This document shows positions 1 to 8,389 of a stretch of 46,623 nucleotides of DNA, piece by piece. Source of the stretch: Mycobacterium paraense (GTDB taxonomy: Bacteria > Actinomycetota > Actinomycetes > Mycobacteriales > Mycobacteriaceae). A program made the position numbers and the translations under genes. The notes under the pieces are model-generated. The model was not told the origin of the DNA and searched no databases. It saw only the letters and a program-made list of their open reading frames with translations. Each line of letters starts with the position of its first letter. Within the stretch, counting starts at the first letter, position 1. The stretch lies in NCBI RefSeq assembly GCF_002101815.1, contig NZ_LQPM01000028.1:1-46623 (forward strand), read 5' to 3'.

Positions 1-2
1 GC

Positions 3-80
3 GGAAGCGGGGGCGCCGGTGGCGGCGATTTGATCCTCCCGTTAGCGCTGGTTCGAGATCTGTTGGTCTATTTGCTGTAG
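3..80 (+). CDS. C-terminal tail of a glycine-rich, PE_PGRS-type protein (partial)
   Basis: The third frame from the left edge is open and reads Gly-Ser-Gly-Gly-Ala-Gly-Gly-Gly, followed by a hydrophobic end (DLILPLALVRDLLVYLL) and a TAG stop. The Gly-Gly-Ala pattern fits the repeats of PE_PGRS proteins, which are frequent in this window, but the N-terminal PE domain is outside it. Only 25 codons are visible, so the family call rests on composition. An alternative is another glycine-rich cell-envelope protein. Confidence 0.5.
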   Translation, partial: GSGGAGGGDLILPLALVRDLLVYLL

Positions 81-202
81 TCGTCGTTCGGCAGCGTTCC
101 CGGATCAACGTTGAGCCTGAGCCCTACGCCTGTGCCGTGGCTTTGGCCGAGGTGTAGCTGGGATGTGACCTGCCCGCGACCGCGACCGAGCACGCTCATC
201 TC

Positions 203-433
203 ATGGCAGCGCTAGCGGTTATCGCCGCACTCGGCACAGCCCTGTGCCTCGGCTACTACCTCGGGCGGCGCGCGGGCTCCCGGCCGACGACCTGGAAGCG
301 GCGAACGAGCCGGATCGCGCTGGGCCGGCTGGCGATCAACCTGCTGGTGCTGGTCGCCGCGCGGCGCGTCCTGGCTCTGAGAATCGTTGAGCCGCTTGGG
401 TTATTGCGCGGCGGGGTGGCGAGATTGCGATAG
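203..433 (+). CDS. small membrane-anchored basic protein, function unknown
   Basis: A 76-residue protein starting at ATG. Residues 1-20 form a hydrophobic segment (ALAVIAALGTALCLGYYLG), followed by a strongly basic stretch (RRAGSR, KRRTSR) and a second moderately hydrophobic stretch around 45-55. This looks like one N-terminal membrane helix with an Arg-rich cytoplasmic part. No Shine-Dalgarno sequence is obvious before the ATG. It ends 2 bases from the stop of the convergent gene at 436-660. I do not recognise a named family. Codon use and the membrane segment make it probably real. Confidence 0.5.
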   Translation: MAALAVIAALGTALCLGYYLGRRAGSRPTTWKRRTSRIALGRLAINLLVLVAARRVLALRIVEPLGLLRGGVARLR

Positions 434-435
434 GG

Positions 436-660
436 TCAATTGGGTCGCCGCCCCATGATCCCCCGGGTCATCCTGACCGGTTGCCCCTCGGCCATCTCGA
501 CGACCTCGAGCCAGCCCCCGGGCGCGATGTAGTGCCGTTCGACGTCCTCGCGGTGCATGTTGATGATCAAGACCCCCGCGTCGGTCACCTCGTAGCTGTC
601 GAAGGCACCGTAGTCCCGCGGTTCGCCGTTGCTAAACACCACCGTGAACGCCACGGGCAA
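436..660 (-). CDS. conserved small hypothetical protein
   Basis: A 74-residue soluble protein starting at TTG. The sequence alternates beta-strand-like stretches (FTVVFSNGE, GVLIINMH, GWLEVVEM), suggesting a small beta-rich fold. It starts only 3 bases after the stop codon of the LLM oxidoreductase gene, so the two are almost certainly co-transcribed and perhaps translationally coupled, which supports the unusual TTG start. No catalytic motif is visible. It may be an accessory to the oxidoreductase, but that is inference from position only. Confidence 0.62.
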   Translation of the reverse strand: MPVAFTVVFSNGEPRDYGAFDSYEVTDAGVLIINMHREDVERHYIAPGGWLEVVEMAEGQPVRMTRGIMGRRPN

Positions 661-663
661 AGT

Positions 664-1524
664 TTAACCGTCGAGCGCCAGGTCCTTGCGAAAGCGCTGC
701 ATGCCGTCGATCTTGTCATCCAGGGTGGCGTCGGGCCCGGCGTAGAACATCCACGGCATGGTGATGATGCCGGTGATTCCGGCATCGGCGGCGCGCTGGT
801 AGTCGGCGGTAGTGAAGGCGTCGGTCAGCGGCGTCAGGATGGTGAAATCGTCCAGCGAAAGCCCGTTTTCGGCCCGCAGTTCGCGCAGCCGGCCCACCGC
901 CTCGATCGCGCGGTCGGTCTTGATCAGGTCACCGATCCAGCCGTCGTTGCGGGCCGCGCGGCGCAGCGCCACGTCGCTGAGCCCGCCGACATACACGGGT
1001 ATCGGCGGCGGCGTCGGCTCCATCTCCAGCCGCGGCGCGCGATAGAACTCGCCCTGGAATTCCGTCCAGCCCGGCTGCCACAGCGCCCGCATCAGCTCGA
1101 TGATCTCGTCGGTGCGTTTGCCGCGCGCGGCGAACTGCTCGCCCATCAGCGCGAATTCCTCCCGGCACCAGCCGACGCCGATGCCGAGCTCCACCCGTCC
1201 CGACGCCAAAACCGCGGCGGTGCCAATGGCTTTCGCCGCCGAGTAGGGGTTGCGCATCGCCGGAATGTAGACGGTGGTGACGAACCGCAGCCGCGTGGTG
1301 ACCTGGGCCAGGGCGCCGACGAGGACCCATGGGTCGGGCCAGTCGGTGAACGGCTGCCAGCGCCGTTCCCCGTCCTTGGTGTACGGGTACGGGGTGTCGA
1401 GGGTCTCCAGGTTGACGACGTGGTCCGGGATGCCGATGCCGTCGTAGCCGAGTTCGTCGGCGGCCCTGGCGATCTCGATGATCTCCCGGGTGTTCAGGAA
1501 GGCGCTGCTGACATAGAACTTCAT
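664..1524 (-). CDS. LLM-class (luciferase-like) F420-dependent oxidoreductase
   Basis: A 286-residue protein of the luciferase-like monooxygenase superfamily, the TIM-barrel fold that in mycobacteria usually uses coenzyme F420. Supporting motifs are GYDGIGIPDHV near the N-terminus, the central RVELGIGVGWCREEF (the cofactor-binding GxGxG region), and IPVYVGGLSDVALRRAAR, typical of the TIGR03619-like group. Start: the ATG at 1524 is chosen because it overlaps the thioesterase stop as ATGA, the usual sign of translational coupling. The substrate cannot be read from the sequence. Next to a hotdog thioesterase, an acyl-CoA or lipid-derived substrate is plausible, but this is inference. Confidence 0.88.
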   Translation of the reverse strand: MKFYVSSAFLNTREIIEIARAADELGYDGIGIPDHVVNLETLDTPYPYTKDGERRWQPFTDWPDPWVLVGALAQVTTRLRFVTTVYIPAMRNPYSAAKAIGTAAVLASGRVELGIGVGWCREEFALMGEQFAARGKRTDEIIELMRALWQPGWTEFQGEFYRAPRLEMEPTPPPIPVYVGGLSDVALRRAARNDGWIGDLIKTDRAIEAVGRLRELRAENGLSLDDFTILTPLTDAFTTADYQRAADAGITGIITMPWMFYAGPDATLDDKIDGMQRFRKDLALDG

Positions 1525-2147
1525 TGGGCTTCCCGCGCCCAGGACGGCTCGATGAAGACGCCGTCCGCCTCCACGGTGACCCCGGAGGCATCCGAAATCG
1601 TCCCGCGGGCAAAGACTTTCACACCCTCCTTGCCCTCGATCCAGGCCTCGGACCGGAGCGGGCCCAGCGGGGTGCCGCGCAGGTACTTCACGGTGATGGT
1701 GCCGGTGAACCGCGGCTTGGACAGCCCCTCGCTGGCGGCCTCGCCCAGCATGTGGTCGAGCACCAGGGCGCTGACCCCGCCGTGCACCAGCTTGGGCGGG
1801 CCCTCGTAGGCCGGGCCGAGGATGAACTCGCTCCAGCACCGGCCGCCGCCGTCGTGGTGGATGATCAGGGGCGGCGCAATCGGGTTGCCCAGGCCGATCG
1901 CGGCGTTCCCCAGGGTCAGCGGTCGCGCGCCGTCGACGCGGTAGCTCACACCGACCGGCCGGGTCCGTTGCCGCAACGACTCGGTGACGGCCTCGATCGC
2001 GGACCGCGCGTTGGCGACGACGTCGTCGTCGGCCGCGGTGTGGATGGTGGCGTCGATCAGTTCCCGGACGGCGTCGGCCAGCGGGGTGTACCGGGCCGTC
2101 ACGCGTTGGGCCTCCTCCGCGCTGAGCACCTCGAAAATGGCATCCAA
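1521..2147 (-). CDS. PaaI-like hotdog-fold thioesterase
   Basis: About 208 residues. The C-terminal two thirds carry the hotdog thioesterase signature, with the motif VHGGVSALVLDHMLGEAA in which the His-Gly-Gly precedes the long central helix, and later GTITVKYLRGTPLG. The family hydrolyses acyl-CoA or acyl-carrier thioesters. Start: TTG at 2147 is preferred because an AGGCAGGAGG ribosome-binding site lies 9 bases upstream. The longer option, TTG at 2168, overlaps the glnE stop and has no properly spaced site. The end overlaps the LLM oxidoreductase start (ATGA). The gene follows glnE closely and probably belongs to the same transcript. Confidence 0.83.
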   Translation of the reverse strand: MDAIFEVLSAEEAQRVTARYTPLADAVRELIDATIHTAADDDVVANARSAIEAVTESLRQRTRPVGVSYRVDGARPLTLGNAAIGLGNPIAPPLIIHHDGGGRCWSEFILGPAYEGPPKLVHGGVSALVLDHMLGEAASEGLSKPRFTGTITVKYLRGTPLGPLRSEAWIEGKEGVKVFARGTISDASGVTVEADGVFIEPSWAREAQ

Positions 2148-2164
2148 CGCGCCGGCCTCCTGCC

Positions 2165-5149
2165 TCAACTCCCGAACACCTTCCGCACCACCGCTTTCGC
2201 CCGGCGCGTCACCCGAAGATAGTTGTCCAGGAATTCGCCGCCGTCATCGGTCGGCCAGCCGGCCGCGACGGCGACCGCGTTGAGCTGCCGCCCGGGGCCC
2301 GGCAGCTGGTCGGTGGGCTTGCCGCGGACCAGCACCAGCGCGTTGCGCGCCCGCGTGGCCGTCAGCCAGGCCTGCCGCAGCAGGTCCACCTCGTCGGCCG
2401 GCACCAGGTCGGCGGCGGCGATCGCGTCCAAAGACTGCAGCGTCGAGGTGTTGTGCAGCGCCGGGATCTCGTGCGCGTGCCGCAGCTGCATGAGCTGCAC
2501 GGTCCATTCGATGTCAGCCAGCCCCCCGCGGCCCAGCTTGGTGTGGGTGTTGGGGTCGGCGCCCCGCGGCAACCGCTCGGCCTCGACGCGGGCCTTGATG
2601 CGGCGGATCTCCCGCACGGCGTCGGCCGACACGCCATCGGGCGGGTAGCGCGTCTGGTCGGCCATCAGCAGGAACCGCTGGCCCAGCTCGGCGTCCCCGG
2701 CGACCGCGTGCGCGCGCAATAAGGCCTGGATCTCCCACGGCTGAGCCCACTGCGCGTAGTAGGCGGTGTACGAGCTCAGCGTGCGGACCAGCGGGCCGCT
2801 GCGGCCCTCGGGCCGCAGGTTGGCATCCACCTCCAGCGGCGGGTCGACGCTCGGGGTGCCCAGCAGCGCCCGGATCTGCTCGGCGATCGACGTCGCCCAC
2901 CGCACCGCCTGCGAATCCTCGACGCCGGCGGCCGGCTCGCAGACGAACATCACGTCGGCGTCGGAGCCGTAGCCGAGCTCCGCACCGCCCAGCCGGCCCA
3001 TGCCGATGACGGCGATGGCCGCCGGCGCCCGGCCGTCCTGCGGCAGGTTGGCCCGGATCATCGCGTCCAGCGCGGCCTGCAGCACGGCCACCCACACCGA
3101 CGTCAACGCGGCGCAAACCTCGCGCACCTCGAGGAACCCGAGCAGATCGGCCGAGCCGATGCGGGCCAACTCCCGGCGACGCAGCGTGCGCGCCGCGGCG
3201 ATGGCGCGCACCGGATCGGCGTGGCGGCACGCCGAGGCGACCAGCGCGCGGGCCACGGCGGCGGGCTCGGTCTCGAGCAGTTTCGGGCCGGCCGCGCCGT
3301 CGCTGTAGTCCTGGATCACCCGGGGCGCGCGCATCAACAGGTCCGGCACGTAGGCGGACGTCCCCAGCACGTGCATGAGCCGCCGGGCCACCGCGGGCTT
3401 GTCCCGCAGTGTCGACAGGTACCAGGTCTCCCCCGCCAGCGCGTCGGACAGCCGCCGGTAGGCCAGCAGCCCGCCGTCGGGGTCGGGCGCATACGACATC
3501 CAGTTCAGCAGCCGCGGCAGCAGCACCGACTGCACCCGGCCGCGGCGCCCGCTCTGGTTGACCAGCGCCGACATGTGCTTCAGCGCGGTCTGCGGGCCCT
3601 CGTAGCCCAGCGCGGCCAGCTGGCGCTCCGCGCCCTCGGACGTCATGCCGTGCGCGATCTCCAGCCCGGCCGGCCCGATCGACTCCAGCAGCGGCTGATA
3701 GAAGAGCTTGGCGTGCAGCTCGGAGACCCGCACGTTCTGGTGCCGCAGCTCCTCGCGCAGCACCCCCGCCGCGTCGTGCCGGCCGTCGGGGCGGATGTGC
3801 GCCGCGCGCGCCAGCCAGCGCACCGCCTCCTCGTCGTCGGCCTCGGGCAGCAGGTGGGTGCGCTTGAGCCGCTGCAGCTGCAGTCGGTGCTCGAGCAGCC
3901 GGAGGAACTCGTAGGAGGCGGTCAGGTTCGCCGCGTCCTCGCGACCGATGTAGCCACCCTGCCCCAGCGCGTCCAGCGCGTCGACCGTGGAGGCCACGTG
4001 CAGCGAGTCGTCGCTGCGGCCGTGCACCAGCTGCAGCAGCTGCACCGCGAATTCGACGTCCCGCAGCCCGCCGCTGCCGAGTTTGAGTTCGCGGCCGCGG
4101 ACCTCGGCGGGCACCAGCTGCTCCACCCGGCGCCGCATCGCCTGCACCTCGACCACGAAATCCTCACGCTCGCAGGCGATCCAGACCATGGGCATCAGTG
4201 CGGCCACGTAGCGCTCGCCCAGCTCGGCGTCGCCGGCGGCGGGGCGGGCTTTCAGCAGCGCCTGGAACTCCCACGTCTTGGCCCAGCGCTGGTAGTAGGC
4301 GACGTGCGACTCGATGGTGCGCACCAGCTCGCCGCTGCGTCCCTCCGGGCGCAGCCCGGCGTCCACCTGAAAGAAGGCCTCCGAGGCGACCTTCATCATC
4401 TCGCCGGCCACCCGCGCGCTCTGCGCTTCGGCGCGCTCGGCGACGAAGATGACGTCGACGTCGCTGACGTAGTTCAGTTCGCGGGCACCGCATTTGCCCA
4501 TCGCGATGACGGCCAGCCGCGGCGGCGTCCGGTCGCCGCACACGCTGACCTCGGCCACCCGCAGCGCGGCCGCCAGGGCGGCGTCGGCGAGGTCCGACAA
4601 CTGGGCGGCCACCACCTTGAACGGCAGCACGGGCTCGTCTTCGACGGTGGCGGCCAGGTCCAACGCGGCCAGCACCAGCAACTGGTCGCGGTACAGGATC
4701 CGCAGGCGTGCCAGCGCGGAGCCGGGGCCGGCCAACGCCTCGTCGACGCACGCGGTGAACGTCGCGAGCAACTCGTCGCGCGACGGCAGATGGGCCTTGC
4801 CGCGCAACAGCTTCCAGGATTGCGGGTTGGCGGCCAGGTGATCGCCCAACGCCAGCGAGGAGCCGAGCACCGCGAACAGCCGCCCGCGCAGCCCGCGCTC
4901 GGTGAGCAGCGCCGCGCTGAGCTCATCCCAGTCGCTGTCGGGGTTTTCCGCCAGCCGGATCAAAACCCGCAGGGCGGCGTCGGGATCCGGCGCGCGCGAC
5001 AGCGACCACAGCCGGTCGACGTAGTCCTGGTCGTCGCGGTCGTACCAACCCAGCTGCGCCAGCCGGTCGCCCGCCGGCGGGTCGACCAACCCGAGCCGGC
5101 CCACGCTGGGCAGGCGGGGGCGCTCGGTCGCGGGTTTGGTCACGACCAC
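2165..5149 (-). CDS. glnE: glutamine synthetase adenylyltransferase / deadenylylase GlnE
   Basis: 994 residues, the length I recall for M. tuberculosis GlnE. The enzyme transfers AMP to a tyrosine of type I-beta glutamine synthetase (and removes it), tuning ammonia assimilation in the cytoplasm. Two nucleotidyltransferase domains are visible: an N-terminal one with GKCGARELNYVSDVDV (about residues 219-233, two Asp at 230 and 232) and a C-terminal one with GMGRLGGAELGYGSDADV (about 720-735). Each is followed by the LRPEGRSGxLVRT motif and a helical GlnD/PII-uridylyltransferase-like domain. The GTG at 5149 starts MVVTKPATER; a second in-frame GTG lies 2 codons later. It is 51 bases downstream of glnA2 on the same strand. 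A weak 6-bp inverted repeat at 5167-5187 lies in the gap. Confidence 0.97.
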   Translation of the reverse strand: MVVTKPATERPRLPSVGRLGLVDPPAGDRLAQLGWYDRDDQDYVDRLWSLSRAPDPDAALRVLIRLAENPDSDWDELSAALLTERGLRGRLFAVLGSSLALGDHLAANPQSWKLLRGKAHLPSRDELLATFTACVDEALAGPGSALARLRILYRDQLLVLAALDLAATVEDEPVLPFKVVAAQLSDLADAALAAALRVAEVSVCGDRTPPRLAVIAMGKCGARELNYVSDVDVIFVAERAEAQSARVAGEMMKVASEAFFQVDAGLRPEGRSGELVRTIESHVAYYQRWAKTWEFQALLKARPAAGDAELGERYVAALMPMVWIACEREDFVVEVQAMRRRVEQLVPAEVRGRELKLGSGGLRDVEFAVQLLQLVHGRSDDSLHVASTVDALDALGQGGYIGREDAANLTASYEFLRLLEHRLQLQRLKRTHLLPEADDEEAVRWLARAAHIRPDGRHDAAGVLREELRHQNVRVSELHAKLFYQPLLESIGPAGLEIAHGMTSEGAERQLAALGYEGPQTALKHMSALVNQSGRRGRVQSVLLPRLLNWMSYAPDPDGGLLAYRRLSDALAGETWYLSTLRDKPAVARRLMHVLGTSAYVPDLLMRAPRVIQDYSDGAAGPKLLETEPAAVARALVASACRHADPVRAIAAARTLRRRELARIGSADLLGFLEVREVCAALTSVWVAVLQAALDAMIRANLPQDGRAPAAIAVIGMGRLGGAELGYGSDADVMFVCEPAAGVEDSQAVRWATSIAEQIRALLGTPSVDPPLEVDANLRPEGRSGPLVRTLSSYTAYYAQWAQPWEIQALLRAHAVAGDAELGQRFLLMADQTRYPPDGVSADAVREIRRIKARVEAERLPRGADPNTHTKLGRGGLADIEWTVQLMQLRHAHEIPALHNTSTLQSLDAIAAADLVPADEVDLLRQAWLTATRARNALVLVRGKPTDQLPGPGRQLNAVAVAAGWPTDDGGEFLDNYLRVTRRAKAVVRKVFGS

Positions 5150-5200
5150 GACCGTAGCGCAACCGACCGATCTCTCAGCCGGATCGGCACCGCCTGTGAG

Positions 5201-6541
5201 CTACAGCGACAGGTAGGTGCTCAGCTCGTAGGGGGTGACGTGGCTGCGGTAGTTCGCCCACTCCGTGCGCTTGTTGCGCAGGAAGAAGTCAAACACGTGC
5301 TCCCCCAACGTTTCCGCGACGAGCTCGGAGGCCTCCATCGCCTTGAGCGCGGCGTCGAGGCTGGTGGGCAGCTCGCGGTAACCCATGGTGAGTCGCTCCT
5401 CGGGCGTGAGGTCCCAGACGTTGTCCTCGGCCTGCGGCCCCAGCACGTAGCCCTTCTCCACACCACGCAACCCGGCGGCCAGCAGCACGGCGAACGCCAG
5501 GTACGGGTTGCACGCCGAGTCGGGACTGCGCACCTCGACCCGCCGCGAGGACGTCTTGTGCGGCGTGTACATCGGCACCCGCACCAGGGCCGACCGGTTG
5601 GCCGCCCCCCACGACGCCGCGGTCGGCGCCTCGCCGCCCTGCACCAGCCGCTTGTAGGAGTTGACCCATTGGTTGGTGACCGCGCTGATCTCCGAGGCGT
5701 GCTCGAGGATGCCGGCGATGAACGACTTGCCGACGTCGGACAGCTGCAGCGGGTCGTCGGTGCTGTGGAAGGCGTTGACGTCGCCCTCGAACAGGCTCAT
5801 GTGGGTGTGCATGGCCGAACCGGGGTGCTCGGCGAACGGCTTCGGCATGAACGACGCCCGCGCGCCGTTTTCGATCGCGACCTCCTTGATGACGTAGCGG
5901 AACGTCATCACGTTGTCGGCCATCGACAGGGCGTCGGCGAAGCGCAGATCGATCTCCTGCTGGCCGGGCGCGCCCTCGTGGTGGCTGAACTCGACCGAGA
6001 TGCCCATGAACTCCAGCGCCTCGATGGCATGCCGGCGGAAGTTGGACGCCGAGTCGTGCACCGCCTGGTCGAAATAGCCGGCCGTGTCGACGGGCAGGGG
6101 CCGCGACCCGTCGTCGGGGCCGGGCTTGAGCAGGAAGAACTCGATCTCGGGGTGCACGTAGCAGGAAAAGCCCAGGTCGTTGGCCTTCTGCAGCTGGCGC
6201 CGCAGCACGTGGCGCGGGTCGGCCCACGACGGGGAGCCGTCGGGCATGGTGATGTCGCAGAACATCCGCGCGGAGTGGTGGTGGCCGGACGGCGTGGCCC
6301 ACGGCAGCACCTGGAACGTCGACGGGTCCGGATTCGCCACGGTGTCGGATTCGGAGACGCGCGCGAAGCCCTCGATCGAGGAGCCGTCGAAGCCGATGCC
6401 CTCCTCGAAGGCCCCTTCGAGTTCGGCCGGCGCGATGGCGACGGACTTGAGGGTGCCGAGCACATCGGTGAACCAGAGCCGAACGAAGCGGATGTCCCGT
6501 TCCTCGAGCGTGCGGAGGACGAATTCCTTCTGTCGATCCAT
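5201..6541 (-). CDS. glnA2: glutamine synthetase GlnA2 (type I, lacking the adenylylation tyrosine)
   Basis: 446 residues. ATP-dependent amidation of glutamate, in the cytoplasm. Type I signature elements are present: the N-terminal beta-grasp domain, FDGSSIEGFA (50-60), the metal-binding region PEIEFFLL (131-138), MHTHMSL (244-250) and RRVEVRSPDSACNPYLA (333-349). At the place where the adenylylated Tyr of GlnA1 sits (NLYDLPPEE-type motif) this protein has NVWDLTPEE with Trp376, so it should not be a GlnE substrate although glnE follows it. A candidate GlnR half-site lies just upstream. Gene order glnA2-glnE matches the M. tuberculosis Rv2222c-Rv2221c pair. Confidence 0.97.
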   Translation of the reverse strand: MDRQKEFVLRTLEERDIRFVRLWFTDVLGTLKSVAIAPAELEGAFEEGIGFDGSSIEGFARVSESDTVANPDPSTFQVLPWATPSGHHHSARMFCDITMPDGSPSWADPRHVLRRQLQKANDLGFSCYVHPEIEFFLLKPGPDDGSRPLPVDTAGYFDQAVHDSASNFRRHAIEALEFMGISVEFSHHEGAPGQQEIDLRFADALSMADNVMTFRYVIKEVAIENGARASFMPKPFAEHPGSAMHTHMSLFEGDVNAFHSTDDPLQLSDVGKSFIAGILEHASEISAVTNQWVNSYKRLVQGGEAPTAASWGAANRSALVRVPMYTPHKTSSRRVEVRSPDSACNPYLAFAVLLAAGLRGVEKGYVLGPQAEDNVWDLTPEERLTMGYRELPTSLDAALKAMEASELVAETLGEHVFDFFLRNKRTEWANYRSHVTPYELSTYLSL

Positions 6542-6563
6542 GACCCGACAGTAGGCAACGCCT

Positions 6564-6579
6564 GTTAAATCCGTGTTAC
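6564..6579 (-). promoter_or_regulatory. candidate GlnR-type half-site upstream of glnA2
   Basis: On the minus strand, 22-38 bases before the glnA2 start, the sequence reads GTAAC-N6-TTAAC. The actinobacterial GlnR box is commonly written GTnAC-N6-GnAAC; this matches except for one base. Only one of the usual two half-sites is seen. The position, close to the expected promoter of a nitrogen gene, supports it, but the match is short and could be chance. Confidence 0.3.
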
Positions 6580-6630
6580 CGACGCCCGCTCAGAACCGTT
6601 GCGGTGCTCGCCGCCGACGCGAGTGAGGCG

Positions 6631-8283
6631 CTAGAGGCCGGTGCCGCCGCGGCCGCCGGTGGCGGTGCCGTCGCCGGGACTCCCGACGTCGGCGCTGCCG
6701 CCACCACCACCGCCGCCGCCTCCGGCGAGCACGTCGCCGACTCCGCCGCCGCCGCCGGTGCCGCCGCCGCTTCCGGGGCCGGGGCCACCGTTACCGCCGC
6801 CGCCGAGGCTGCCGCCGCTACCCCCTAAGCCGCCCTTGCCGCTGCCGATGCCGCCCCCGGTGCCGCCGCTGCCGCCGGTGCCGCCGAGCCCGATGCCACC
6901 GCCACCGCCGCCGCCCCCTGCGGCGTCCACCGCCGAGGCGGCGGTCCCGGTGACGCTGCCGCCGCCGCCGCCGTTGAGGACGAAGACCCCGGGCCCTGCG
7001 CCGTTGCCGCCGTTGCCGCCGGTGATCGTGGTGGCACCGAGGTTGACGGCGCCGCCGCCACCACCACCGCCACCGGTACCGCCCCGGATCAGCAAGTTGG
7101 AGCTGCCCCCCTGACCTCCGATGCCCCCGCCGCTGCTGACGTCGATGCCGAGGCCGGAATTGATGATCTCCGCGGAGCCGCCTTGACCACCGGCTCCAGC
7201 AGTGCCGCCGGTGCCGCCGGTGGCAAACAGGCCGCCCAATTGGCCGCTGCCTCCGACGCCGCCGCCACCACCGCCGCCGCCGGCGATGGCACCACTGCTG
7301 GCGGTGGTGGTGAGGATGCCGTGGCCGCCCTCACCGCCGTTGCCGCCCTGGCCGCCGTTGAAGCCGATACCACCGGCGCCGCCGTTGCCGCCGGTGCCGC
7401 CGACGCCGCCGCTGAAGGTGGTACTGCCGCCGGGGCCGCCGTCGCCGCCGTGGCCGCCGTCGCCACCTTGACCGAACAGGCCCAAGGCCGGGCCGCCGGC
7501 GCCGCCCGCACCGCCGGTCCCGCCGGGGCCGCCGTTGACGGCGCCTGCGGTGCCGGCCACCCCGAGGCCGCCGGTCCCGCCCGCGCCGCCGGTGCCGCCC
7601 TGGCTCAGCAGGCCGATGCCGGCCCCGCCGGGGCCGCCCGCGCCACCGACACCACCGCCGGCCGAGCCGGCGCCCCCGGTGCCGCCGACACCTCCGTTGC
7701 CGAACAGGATGCCGCCGGTGCCGCCCGCGCCACCGACGCCGCCGGTCGCGCCGGCCCCACCGGTACCGCCGTGGCCGCCGTTCCCGAACAACCCGGCGTT
7801 ACCGCCCGGCCCGCCGGCTTGCCCCGGCGCGCCGGACCCGCCGTCGCCGCCGGAACCGAACAACAACCCGCCGGGGCCGCCGGGTTGCCCGGTCCCCGGC
7901 GCGCCGTTGACCCCGTTACCGATCAGCGGGGCCCCCAACAACAATTGCGTGGGCGCGTTGATCGCTCCCCGCACGTCTTGCCAAACCGTTTGCAGCGGCG
8001 AGGCATTCGCCGCCTCGGTTGCCGTGTAGCCGCCCGCCGCCGCGCGCAGGGTCTGCACGAACAAGTCATGAAACGCCGCCGCCTGTGCACCGAGTCCCTG
8101 GAAATGCTGGCCGTGGGCCGAGAACAGCGCGGCGATGGCCGCGGACACCTCGTCCTCCGCCGCGGCCAGCACCCCCGTAGTCGGGACCGCCGCCGCGCGG
8201 GCCGCGCCGAGCGCCGACTCGATGCCGGCCAAATCCGATGCGGCCGCCGCCATCATCTCCGGGGCCGCGATTGCAAACGACAT
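6631..8283 (-). CDS. PE_PGRS family protein
   Basis: 550 residues. Residues 1-95 are a PE domain (MSFAIAAPEMMAAAASDLAGIESAL, with YTATEAANAS at its end). A linker with the LLGAPLIGNGVNGAPGTGQ motif follows, and then about 420 residues of Gly-Gly-Ala / Gly-Gly-Asn repeats typical of the polymorphic GC-rich class. Such proteins are exported by ESX-5 and sit at the cell surface. There is no folded C-terminal domain; it ends GGRGGTGL. M. tuberculosis has no PE_PGRS gene between glnA2 and the Hip1 pair as far as I recall, so this is an insertion relative to that species. The repeats leave long antisense frames open, which are not genes. Confidence 0.93.
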   Translation of the reverse strand: MSFAIAAPEMMAAAASDLAGIESALGAARAAAVPTTGVLAAAEDEVSAAIAALFSAHGQHFQGLGAQAAAFHDLFVQTLRAAAGGYTATEAANASPLQTVWQDVRGAINAPTQLLLGAPLIGNGVNGAPGTGQPGGPGGLLFGSGGDGGSGAPGQAGGPGGNAGLFGNGGHGGTGGAGATGGVGGAGGTGGILFGNGGVGGTGGAGSAGGGVGGAGGPGGAGIGLLSQGGTGGAGGTGGLGVAGTAGAVNGGPGGTGGAGGAGGPALGLFGQGGDGGHGGDGGPGGSTTFSGGVGGTGGNGGAGGIGFNGGQGGNGGEGGHGILTTTASSGAIAGGGGGGGGVGGSGQLGGLFATGGTGGTAGAGGQGGSAEIINSGLGIDVSSGGGIGGQGGSSNLLIRGGTGGGGGGGGAVNLGATTITGGNGGNGAGPGVFVLNGGGGGSVTGTAASAVDAAGGGGGGGGIGLGGTGGSGGTGGGIGSGKGGLGGSGGSLGGGGNGGPGPGSGGGTGGGGGVGDVLAGGGGGGGGGSADVGSPGDGTATGGRGGTGL

Positions 8284-8389
8284 GTCGGTCCACCCACCAG
8301 CTAGCCCCGGTTGCCACTAGCCCGGCGGTCCTCCACCCGTCAGGTGCATGCAACGTAGCAGGAGCCCCGGCGGCGGGGGCCGGTTTAGC

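Noticed and set aside
481..1809. Long plus-strand open frame opposite the LLM oxidoreductase and thioesterase
   Set aside because: Antisense shadow of genes with recognisable motifs; low-complexity Arg/Val/His composition and no family features.
5167..5187. CCGATC-N9-GATCGG inverted repeat between glnA2 and glnE as a terminator
   Set aside because: Only 6 bp with a long loop and no T-run; the genes are close and probably co-transcribed.
3221..6568. Very long open frame on the plus strand across glnE and glnA2
   Set aside because: It is antisense to two unmistakable conserved enzymes and its translation is His/Arg/Gln/Val-rich with no domain, as expected from GC-rich third positions on the opposite strand.
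7000..7900. Short GC-rich repeats that could be mistaken for a CRISPR array or satellite
   Set aside because: They are codon-phased Gly-Gly-Ala repeats of a PE_PGRS protein with no constant repeat and spacer lengths.
6641..8029. Pro-rich plus-strand frames across the PE_PGRS gene
   Set aside because: Simple complements of Gly-rich codons. The PE domain on the minus strand fixes the coding direction.
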